Shown here: piece after piece, positions 1 to 5,126 of the stretch | How positions within the stretch are numbered: position 1 is the stretch's first letter | Layout of the letters: every line of letters begins with the position of its first letter | Assembly: GCA_002399565.1 (NCBI GenBank) | Contig: DHDW01000020.1 | Span: forward strand, 376 to 16,385 | Origin: Bacteroidales bacterium UBA4866 | GTDB lineage: Bacteria > Bacteroidota > Bacteroidia > Bacteroidales > P3 | DNA length: 16,010 bases | Direction of reading: 5' to 3' | Position numbers and translations under genes: made by a program | Notes under the pieces: generated by a model | The model's input: the letters and a program-made list of their open reading frames with translations, nothing else | Database searches by the model: none | Told to the model about the DNA's origin: nothing

Positions 1-1080
1 ACCCTTGCTCCTAAGTATTTGGTAAACCTCTGAAGCTGTAATCCAATTTTCATTGTCTTTTAGTTCACATTCAATAAATGTATTTGATAGCATCTCAAAG
101 TCTAAATCTGTTTGTTCATATTCTTTTACAATATCATATCTTGAGCTGTGATATTCTTGACTATTGATATATTCATTATTTTTAAACATATAATATGCTT
201 GAGCAAACACCTTATCCAAATCTATTCCATGTTCTGCATTAAGACTTTTAACCCTGTGAATTGAGTATCTACGATTACTTTGAGCTCCACTTATAAGGAA
301 GTCATCGCAGTTAGTTGTAGCACAAAATGAAGCTATGCGAACAAGCTTTGAATCATATTTTTCATAAGCTATCCTTTCTTCAATTGAATAATCCGTTGCT
401 ATCTTAGCCAGTTTTTCTTTGTCTTGCTTTGATAGTGTATCTATCTCGTCAACCTTTATTAAAGCATATCTACTTAATGCAATATTAGCATCTTTTGTTC
501 TAAGGTCAGAAAAGCCATTCTTTAAATATTTACGTAATTGATAAGGCAATAGATTATTAAACCAATAAGTTTTGCCAATTCCACCTTTACCAATAAATGT
601 AAGTATAGTGGAATTAACAGTTGTTGTTCCTTCTACTATGTCTTTATCAGTATTTAACATAGTTCCAACCATTAAGACTAACCAGTTCTTAAACTCACTA
701 AACCAATATTCTTGGTCTTCACATTGAACTGTATTTCCCAACTCATGAATGTAATCCTTTTCATTAGGCTGCCAACTAATTGAATTAAAATACTCTAATA
801 TATCATTATATTCCTCAACCTCACTTGTAAAGAGTAGGTCTATATCTTGTTTTGATACCTGACCACAACTAAGATTCTTCAGATGAAGAAAAATAGAGTT
901 ATCTATCTTCGAATTTCTTACCTGCCATCCTTTTAAATGATAGCGTCTGTCAAACACTTCAAACTCATTTGTTCTTGTGTTATATCTAACTAAGAACCTT
1001 AATTTCAAGGCTCTTAGTATATTATCGAAAGTAGAAACAGTTTCTTTACTTTCTGTAACTTTTATATTCTTTTCTTTCAT
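1..1080 (-). CDS. VapE/VirE-type P-loop helicase, C-terminus beyond the window edge
   Basis: I translated this reading frame directly: 360 codons from the ATG at 1080 to the window edge with no stop, so the gene is partial at its 3' end. Visible motifs are a Walker A GKGGIGKT at residues 164-171, a Walker B strand with acidic end ALIKVDEID at 206-214, a sensor-like FCATTN at 252-257, and an arginine pair NRRY at 269-272. This order and spacing fit the virulence-associated E (VapE) family of superfamily 3-like helicases. These usually unwind DNA for replication of phage satellites and integrative elements. The start lies one base after the stop of the upstream primase-like gene, so the two are almost certainly translated from one message and work together. 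In many Bacteroidetes elements the two domains are fused in one protein. Family assignment is from motifs and context, not a database search. Confidence 0.88.
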   Translation of the reverse strand, partial: MKEKNIKVTESKETVSTFDNILRALKLRFLVRYNTRTNEFEVFDRRYHLKGWQVRNSKIDNSIFLHLKNLSCGQVSKQDIDLLFTSEVEEYNDILEYFNSISWQPNEKDYIHELGNTVQCEDQEYWFSEFKNWLVLMVGTMLNTDKDIVEGTTTVNSTILTFIGKGGIGKTYWFNNLLPYQLRKYLKNGFSDLRTKDANIALSRYALIKVDEIDTLSKQDKEKLAKIATDYSIEERIAYEKYDSKLVRIASFCATTNCDDFLISGAQSNRRYSIHRVKSLNAEHGIDLDKVFAQAYYMFKNNEYINSQEYHSSRYDIVKEYEQTDLDFEMLSNTFIECELKDNENWITASEVYQILRSKG

Positions 1081-1081
1081 A

Positions 1082-2125
1082 TTAACAACTTTTTAAATAT
1101 AATTCTCTAATTATGAATTGATTTCCCAAATATGGTTTTTCATAGAAGTCTCTTACTGTACGCTTTATTTCATCTAAGGTATGGTCGACAGCTCCAAAGC
1201 TTGAGTAGCAGTAATCAACTATTTCATTTTCAGGGATGCCATAGTATGTTGCTTGTAGAGTTATACGCATTGTTTTATTATGCCTGCTATCACAATATTT
1301 TTCGACATACATCTCTATTTCTCCTAATATTTCATAATTTGAAGTTTGATAATCATATAATTCTTTATTAATTTTAGGTTTATTGACTTTAAAAAGTAAC
1401 TCTAAATCTATGTTACTTAAATTGAACAAACTACTATTAGGATTAAAGTAAGGTGTCTCATCAGCAGAAAGATATGTACCTCCTTGAATTGAAGATGCTG
1501 CTTTATCTACAACAATATTGAACTTTTCTTCAAAATGTCTTTTCACCTGGTTAAAAGCATAAGAATAATATACCTTTAACTTTTCTATATCATAGACCCT
1601 CTCAGATTCTATAATATCATTAGCTCTCAACTCTTTACTAATATTATTTATTTCATCAGGGGATTTTAGTAACACTATTATCTTAAGCCCATAACCATTA
1701 GGTGATATAAAAAGCATATATACATTTTCATCTTCTGAAATTTGATGTTTTAATTTATTTACATCCTCTAATAGGATTGTGTTATCCTTATAATCAACAT
1801 CTAATATTAGAAGGTTATTAAATTTTCTAATACAATCAGTTTTCCTCTTAGGATGTAGCATTACGGGAAACGTAAGGTAATTTAATTTATCTTTTATTCT
1901 ATCGTAAAGAATCTTTTCTTGTTCATCTCCAGTTTCAATAAACATTTTGTAATGATTTCTCATCTTAATATACAGCTCATTATTAGTATTTTGCTTAAGT
2001 AGCTCAATTAACTGTTTGCTATCAATAACATTATAATTTCTAGTATTAAATTTAGATGGCCAAATTTGACACTTTCTATTTAATTGGTTCTTTGTACTTG
2101 CAGAAGTCATTTCTTCCATTTTCAT
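1082..2125 (-). CDS. BT4734/VirE N-terminal-domain primase-like protein
   Basis: This 347-residue protein is recognisable by a hydrophobic strand ending in LDVDY (residues 108-112), followed by SPNGYGLK (141-148). These match the paired-acid motif and the S-x-G-x-G-hydrophobic motif of the BT4734-like, N-terminal VirE domain, a relative of archaeo-eukaryotic primases. A later segment around residues 207-231 ends in YFNPNS, also typical of this family. The C-terminal part (about 265-335) is helical and ends in a GIPENEIVDYC-type helix like those that follow primase cores. The likely role is primer synthesis or origin handling for a mobile element, with the helicase encoded one base downstream. 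The start at 2125 is the first of three nearby Met codons (2125, 2119, 2110), and no Shine-Dalgarno sequence helps decide between them. A long leader with palindromes precedes the gene. Primase activity is inferred from family membership. Confidence 0.85.
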   Translation of the reverse strand: MKMEEMTSASTKNQLNRKCQIWPSKFNTRNYNVIDSKQLIELLKQNTNNELYIKMRNHYKMFIETGDEQEKILYDRIKDKLNYLTFPVMLHPKRKTDCIRKFNNLLILDVDYKDNTILLEDVNKLKHQISEDENVYMLFISPNGYGLKIIVLLKSPDEINNISKELRANDIIESERVYDIEKLKVYYSYAFNQVKRHFEEKFNIVVDKAASSIQGGTYLSADETPYFNPNSSLFNLSNIDLELLFKVNKPKINKELYDYQTSNYEILGEIEMYVEKYCDSRHNKTMRITLQATYYGIPENEIVDYCYSSFGAVDHTLDEIKRTVRDFYEKPYLGNQFIIRELYLKSC

Positions 2126-2160
2126 TAAATTTTTAAATTAATTTATATGCTCAATCAAAT

Positions 2161-2252
2161 AGTAGTAGTAAAGGTTATACAAATTAAAAGACTGACGTCA
2201 TTGTCTGATATATTTGTATGAGTTGCAACTTCAAATCTTTATTACTACTACT
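2161..2252. repeat. Nested palindromic region in front of the primase gene
   Basis: Several inverted repeats are nested around one centre. The outer arms are AGTAGTAGTA (2161-2170) and TACTACTACT (2243-2252). The inner arms are ATACAAAT (2177-2184) and ATTTGTAT (2212-2219). The centre is the perfect palindrome TGACGTCA (2193-2200), flanked by AGAC and GTCT. A separate perfect 10-bp palindrome, AGTTGCAACT, lies at 2221-2230. It sits in the leader of the primase-helicase operon, so it could be an origin, an autoregulatory operator or an RNA structure. The dyads are directly visible; the function is not. Confidence 0.6.
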
Positions 2253-2291
2253 TCAATGAACATTCTAAACAGGACTTTCCCGTTTTCTTTG

Positions 2292-2299
2292 CAAATTTA
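2292..2299 (-). promoter_or_regulatory. Candidate -7 element for the primase-helicase operon
   Basis: The minus strand reads TAAATTTG, an exact match to the Bacteroidetes -7 consensus TAnnTTTG. No convincing -33 TTG is seen about 20 bases upstream. If it is used, the transcript carries a leader of about 160 nt containing the nested palindromes at 2161-2252. Confidence 0.45.
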
Positions 2300-2352
2300 C
2301 AATAGAAAATTAAATTAAAACACTTATTATCAGATTATTAGTGTGGTATTTA

Positions 2353-2451
2353 GGTCGGGTTTGGGTCGGAAACTATAACTATTAAAAACAAGAAACCCTT
2401 GCTAAATAAATAACTTAGCAAGGGTCGGTTTATGGGTCGGTTTGAGGTCGG
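2353..2451. repeat. Iteron-like cluster of GGTCGG hexamers
   Basis: GGTCGG occurs five times in 99 bases, at 2353, 2364, 2423, 2435 and 2446, in the same orientation. Within each of the two clusters the spacing is 11 or 12 bases, roughly one helical turn, with T-rich spacers. A sixth copy is at 2540, inside the neighbouring gene. The surrounding DNA is very AT-rich, so this is not background. Such helically phased repeats are typical of replication-initiator iterons or of integrase/excisionase arm sites. The terminator hairpin at 2395-2425 sits between the clusters and overlaps the third copy by three bases. Confidence 0.6.
2378..2425 (-). terminator. Rho-independent terminator of the 267-residue gene
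   Basis: ACCCTTGCTAA (2395-2405) pairs perfectly with TTAGCAAGGGT (2415-2425), giving an 11-bp stem with a 9-base loop. On the minus strand the hairpin is followed by a T-rich tract (TTTCTTGTTTTT). It lies 51 bases past the stop of the gene at 2476-3279, so it ends that transcript and separates it from the primase operon. Confidence 0.8.
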
Positions 2452-2475
2452 GAAAATTTTATCTAATTTTAATTA

Positions 2476-3279
2476 TCACTTAGTGAAATCAGGATTTATT
2501 TGTTTCAAAACTCTAAAAAAATCATTAATATACTCCTTTGGTCGGTTATTTGAATCAACTTTTATATCAAATATTTGATTGATTTCAGATATAGAAATTC
2601 CAAAACAATCAGCAAAACGTATAATATTAGCTTTAATATTTTTTTTCATTTTAAGAGACTGTGCATCTTTTGGCAAAACATGTCTTTCAACAATAGATTT
2701 ATATATTGTCTCAGTTCCGTTAGGAATATAAGAATAAAGAAGGTCATGCATTAGTTTGTAATTGAATTTGTCAATGTCATTATTTATTGATAAAGGATTT
2801 TCTTCGGAATTAATAATAACGTTGGGAATTAATACAGTTTTCTTTTCGGTTTCAAGCTTTTCTTCCTTCCAATCATTTAGAAGTTCAATATCTTCTTTAA
2901 CAATCTTTTCTGAAATAAGTTGAACATTGGAGAATTTACTATTTAGAGTATAGTGATTGTTTTGTTTAGTATATTCTTCATAATAATTGACAATACCTTC
3001 TCTAAAAAAATCACGATATAATAAGTTCTCTAAATCAGTTGTGCAAGTTTCTCCATTATCTTTATCAGAAACGTATGATGCTTTACTATTATAAAACAAA
3101 AATACCTTATCCTTTATTTGAGAAATAATATAGTCTATTGCCAAAACGATATCACAATCATTTGTATGACAATATTCTTTTAGTAGTCTTTTTCTATGAA
3201 ATAAGTCCTCTTGATGTATATCACACCATAGCTGATAAGCTTCTTCTTTCTGTTTGTTTAGCAAAGGTATTCTTTCCAT
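2476..3279 (-). CDS. Conserved-element protein of unknown function (267 aa)
   Basis: I do not recognise this gene with confidence. The product is a soluble, highly charged protein of 267 residues with no signal peptide or membrane segment. The N-terminal 60 residues are helical. There is a Lys/Glu-rich central stretch (about 125-150) and a helical C-terminal third (about 170-267) containing a segment resembling a helix-turn-helix (IRFADCFGISISEINQIF, about 220-237). The last 25 residues, with NNRPKEYINDFFRVL, are only faintly reminiscent of RteC-type regulators from Bacteroides conjugative transposons, and I would not name it on that basis. It has its own terminator and lies upstream of the primase-helicase pair in the same orientation, so a regulatory or replication role in the element is plausible but unproven. 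The start at 3279 is the only good ATG at the N-terminal end. Confidence 0.7.
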   Translation of the reverse strand: MERIPLLNKQKEEAYQLWCDIHQEDLFHRKRLLKEYCHTNDCDIVLAIDYIISQIKDKVFLFYNSKASYVSDKDNGETCTTDLENLLYRDFFREGIVNYYEEYTKQNNHYTLNSKFSNVQLISEKIVKEDIELLNDWKEEKLETEKKTVLIPNVIINSEENPLSINNDIDKFNYKLMHDLLYSYIPNGTETIYKSIVERHVLPKDAQSLKMKKNIKANIIRFADCFGISISEINQIFDIKVDSNNRPKEYINDFFRVLKQINPDFTK

Positions 3280-3352
3280 AAATTATTTACTTTATAATTT
3301 CAGGGTGCTAAATTAGTAATTTATTTTGAAAAGATAGTGATATAAATTTAGA

Positions 3353-3502
3353 ATGTACCAATCAAATAAGCAGAAATATGTAGATAAAAAAGACAGTATG
3401 GATTTATATCATAAGAAAAATCTGTTCTAATGTAAACTTCTTTTTCCTGCACCTAACGAGAAGAAAATAAAAGTTGATAAAGATTGGTGTTTAAAAAATG
3501 GG
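3353..3502 (+). pseudogene. Open frame upstream of the HTH gene, interrupted by one TAA
   Basis: The frame of the HTH gene stays open upstream of its ATG as far as a TAA at 3428-3430. Beyond that stop, the same frame contains a further 25-codon stretch from an ATG at 3353. The 24 codons between the stop and position 3503 encode a sequence with LFPAPNEKK and DKDWCLKNGM, which looks like real protein rather than random translation and joins smoothly to the downstream gene. The simplest reading is that a longer gene lost its N-terminal part to a nonsense mutation or other decay, leaving the HTH part. A short leader peptide is the alternative. Confidence 0.4.
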
Positions 3503-3799
3503 ATGAGTGCTAAATCACTTGCAAGGCATGCTCAAAAAGTAGAGACAGATAAAAAGATTGCTGAATTTTATGATGAAAATCTATCGGTAAAGGAAAATCT
3601 AAAAATTCTTCGAGAAAACGGAGTAGAGGTTAAGAAATCAAAGCTCTATAATTACATAAAAGAACTTAACTTACCTCAAAAAAGTATTAAAGAAATATGC
3701 AAAAAAACCTCCTCCAAATACAAACATAAGATTGACAATAATGCTCAAACAGAAAAATACTTTGAGAACGAAAGAAATGACATGCACAAAACTTCTTAA
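3503..3799 (+). CDS. Small helix-turn-helix protein, possibly the 3' remnant of a longer gene
   Basis: The 98-residue product is basic, with a helix-turn-helix-like core. A helix around IAEFYDENLSVKENLKIL (19-36) is followed by a turn with ENGVEV (38-43) and a second helix SKLYNYIKEL (46-55). This layout resembles the DNA-binding C-terminal segments of plasmid and element replication or regulatory proteins, which is family-level inference only. The first in-frame Met of the uninterrupted frame is at 3503; an ATG at 3498 is immediately stopped. Because the frame is open and protein-like back to a TAA at 3428, this may be the surviving end of a decayed gene. The stop at 3797-3799 falls inside the first degenerate 21-bp repeat unit. 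It is divergent from the 267-residue gene, with 223 bases between their starts. Confidence 0.6.
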   Translation: MSAKSLARHAQKVETDKKIAEFYDENLSVKENLKILRENGVEVKKSKLYNYIKELNLPQKSIKEICKKTSSKYKHKIDNNAQTEKYFENERNDMHKTS

Positions 3800-3936
3800 T
3801 TCGCTAAAACAAAACCTTGTTTGCGGTAAATTAAAACAAAGAAAGAATTTATTAAAACCAAGAAAGAAAAAAATAAAACTTGATTTGAGTAAAATAAAAC
3901 TTGACTTTAGTAAATTATTATTTGATTTTAATTATA
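3790..3936 (+). repeat. Degenerate 21-bp tandem array, copy 1
   Basis: Seven consecutive 21-base units can be laid out without gaps: 3790-3810 (weakest, about 11 of 21 matching), 3811-3831, 3832-3852, 3853-3873, 3874-3894, 3895-3915 and 3916-3936. Most units begin TAAAAC. The best pair starts TAAAACTTGA, ends AGTAAA plus one base, and differs at only three positions. Two units (3832 and 3853) are purine-rich with AAGAAAGAA. The array starts inside the end of the HTH gene and ends inside the last codons of the 61-residue gene. There are no unique spacers, so it is not a CRISPR. A second copy in inverted orientation is at 15931-16010. Confidence 0.75.
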
Positions 3937-4113
3937 CCTTTCTATTATTATTTTGCCTAACTCTTCAATCTCCTCTTCAGTGTATCTTCTCTTAACCTTC
4001 TTTGTTAGTATATTATTCTCTTTTCTTATGCGATAGAGTGTTGATTGCGAAATACATAACTTATTTAACACTTCTTTTTGGGTGTACTTGGGTAGTTTGG
4101 ACTCATTAATCAT
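3928..4113 (-). CDS. Small excisionase/MerR-like HTH protein (61 aa)
   Basis: This 61-residue protein is almost entirely one winged helix-turn-helix. YTQKEVLNKLCISQSTLYRIR (about 10-30) forms the HTH, and RRYTEEEIEEL (42-52) matches the wing plus following helix seen in MerR and excisionase families. Such small proteins bind DNA near attachment sites and direct excision, or act as local regulators; which applies here is inference. A good -7 promoter element lies about 45 bases upstream on the same strand. The 3' end overlaps the last unit of the 21-bp array by nine bases, so the protein could bind those repeats. It encodes a coherent fold despite its small size, which supports it being a real gene. 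Confidence 0.72.
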   Translation of the reverse strand: MINESKLPKYTQKEVLNKLCISQSTLYRIRKENNILTKKVKRRYTEEEIEELGKIIIERYN

Positions 4114-4156
4114 AATTGTTACATTTATTTTATTGATAATCTGATATTCATATATG

Positions 4157-4164
4157 CAAATATA
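4157..4164 (-). promoter_or_regulatory. -7 element for the small excisionase-like gene
   Basis: The minus strand reads TATATTTG, an exact TAnnTTTG match, 43 bases before the ATG at 4113. That gives a leader of roughly 35-40 nt. No clear -33 TTG is visible. Confidence 0.55.
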
Positions 4165-4240
4165 CGAATATTTTCTAACATAATAAGCATTAATTTCTAT
4201 TTTTTTTCAATAAAAACGTATTATTTTCAATTCATTTTAA

Positions 4241-4270
4241 TTCTAATCTATTCTAATCAAACCAAATCAA
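4241..4270. repeat. Three 10-bp phased AATC repeats upstream of the HU promoter
   Basis: Consecutive decamers TTCTAATCTA, TTCTAATCAA and ACCAAATCAA place AATC at 4245, 4255 and 4265, exactly one helical turn apart. The block ends about 42 bases upstream of the -7 element of the HU gene, where an activator could bind. It may also be simple AT-rich sequence. Confidence 0.35.
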
Positions 4271-4312
4271 TTCATAGTATTGTATATTAGTTATTTATAT
4301 CATTTTTTTTCG

Positions 4313-4320
4313 TATCTTTG
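4313..4320 (+). promoter_or_regulatory. -7 element for the HU-family gene
   Basis: TATCTTTG matches TAnnTTTG and follows a T-run, an arrangement also found in front of the SulP gene. It lies 57 bases before the ATG at 4378. No -33 TTG is present at the ideal distance. Confidence 0.6.
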
Positions 4321-4377
4321 TATTATAATTCTTTAAAGCCTTATCCAGTTTAGTAGGTAAAAACTGAGTTTATTGTT

Positions 4378-4815
4378 ATGATACGTTATGTTAGAGTTGA
4401 GAGAAAAATCAACACAGGACAGAATCCAGGAACGAAATTTTTGGCACGTTTGTTTAGATCAAATGATGTTTCCATTGACCAAATTTGTCAGGAGATTGCA
4501 GAGAGTACTACACTTTCTTATCCCGATGTTTTGGCTTGCTTGAAAGCTTTTGAAATTAACATTGCTAAGCATGTTCAAAATGGAAGTGCAGTTAAGTTCA
4601 ATATCTTGGGAGCATTTTTGCCAAAGATTAAAGCAACTGCAATGGCAACCCCAGAGGAAGTGGATGCAAGTACCATTAAATCAGTTTCTTGCCGTTTCTA
4701 TCCAAGTGTAGATTTTAAGAGAAATCTTGCCAAAGCTAATTTTGTTGAAGCTGACCTTAATATTAAGGGTATTCAGTTTAATGAAGAAGAAACACCTGAA
4801 GTTCCAGCTCCGTAA
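4378..4815 (+). CDS. HU-family (HU-HIG type) DNA-binding protein
   Basis: This 145-residue protein belongs to the Bacteroidetes branch of HU-like histone proteins. It starts with a strand and GTKFLAR, then has the helical dimerisation region (about 30-65, SIDQICQEIAESTTLSYPDVLACLKAF). A beta arm follows with VKFNILGAFLPKIKA (72-86) and a conserved tail, VDFKRNLAKANF (111-122). An acidic Pro/Glu-rich tail ends the protein. It is longer than classical HU (about 90 residues), as expected for this subfamily. Such proteins bend and compact DNA. It has its own promoter and a terminator about 210 bases downstream, so it is monocistronic. It sits beside the apparent mobile-element boundary but looks like a core gene. 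The start at 4378 follows the promoter at a sensible distance. Confidence 0.85.
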   Translation: MIRYVRVERKINTGQNPGTKFLARLFRSNDVSIDQICQEIAESTTLSYPDVLACLKAFEINIAKHVQNGSAVKFNILGAFLPKIKATAMATPEEVDASTIKSVSCRFYPSVDFKRNLAKANFVEADLNIKGIQFNEEETPEVPAP

Positions 4816-4843
4816 TGAGTGATTAATTGTTAGTGGTTAATCT

Positions 4844-5007
4844 GAATCAGGATTCTTGCTAAGGCAAGCGGCAAGCCGATAATACAAGATTTTGGGATTA
4901 GTAGGATTTTACAATATACAATCAAGAAAATCCTCTAATCCTGTAAATCCTGATTCTGACAACCAATCCTAAAAATCCTTTAATCAAAAAAATCCTGATT
5001 CTTACAA
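4844..5007 (+). repeat. Interspersed AATCCTGATTC repeat region with nested hairpins
   Basis: The 311-base gap between the HU and SulP genes is mostly repeats. GAATCAGGATT (4844-4854) is the exact reverse complement of AATCCTGATTC, which occurs at 4946-4956 and 4991-5001. The two right-hand copies extend to a 17-base direct repeat with one mismatch, 45 bases apart. Inside, GGATTAGTAGGATTTT (4895-4910) pairs with AAAATCCTCTAATCC (4927-4941), forming a 15-bp stem with one bulged base and a 16-base loop. The whole block lies in the 3' untranslated region of the HU transcript. It looks like a dispersed, possibly mobile, palindromic repeat, but I cannot count copies elsewhere. Confidence 0.65.
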
Positions 5008-5023
5008 GAATGTGAAAAGTATG

Positions 5024-5056
5024 GGCAATCCTTAATTGGGTTGCCTTTCTTTTTTG
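5024..5056 (+). terminator. Rho-independent terminator after the HU gene
   Basis: GGCAATCC (5024-5031) pairs with GGGTTGCC (5038-5045) with one G-T wobble and a six-base loop. It is followed directly by TTTCTTTTTTG. It ends the HU transcript and insulates the SulP promoter 28 bases further on. Confidence 0.85.
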
Positions 5057-5083
5057 TCTTCTGACAAGCTACAATTTTTTTAC

Positions 5084-5091
5084 TATCTTTG
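5084..5091 (+). promoter_or_regulatory. -7 element for the SulP/ABC-importer operon
   Basis: TATCTTTG matches TAnnTTTG exactly, preceded by a T-run and 43 bases before the ATG at 5127. A clear -33 TTG at the standard distance is missing. It is the only good promoter seen before the four genes from 5127 to 9514. Confidence 0.6.
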
Positions 5092-5126
5092 CACTCAAAT
5101 TAATAACTTTTTATTTTAGTAGTATA

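Noticed and set aside
1132..1371. Plus-strand open frame opposite the primase gene
   Set aside because: It lies wholly within the well-supported primase gene on the other strand and its translation shows no family pattern.
2476..3279. RteC-type regulator
   Set aside because: Only a short stretch near the C-terminus is faintly similar, and the characteristic N-terminal pattern is not seen, so I left it as unknown.
3790..3936. Possible CRISPR array
   Set aside because: Units follow one another with no unique spacers, vary between copies, and no cas gene is near. The pattern is a degenerate tandem repeat.
4114..4377. tRNA gene as the integration target of the element
   Set aside because: I found no cloverleaf or conserved T-arm sequence in this AT-rich gap or elsewhere in the window.
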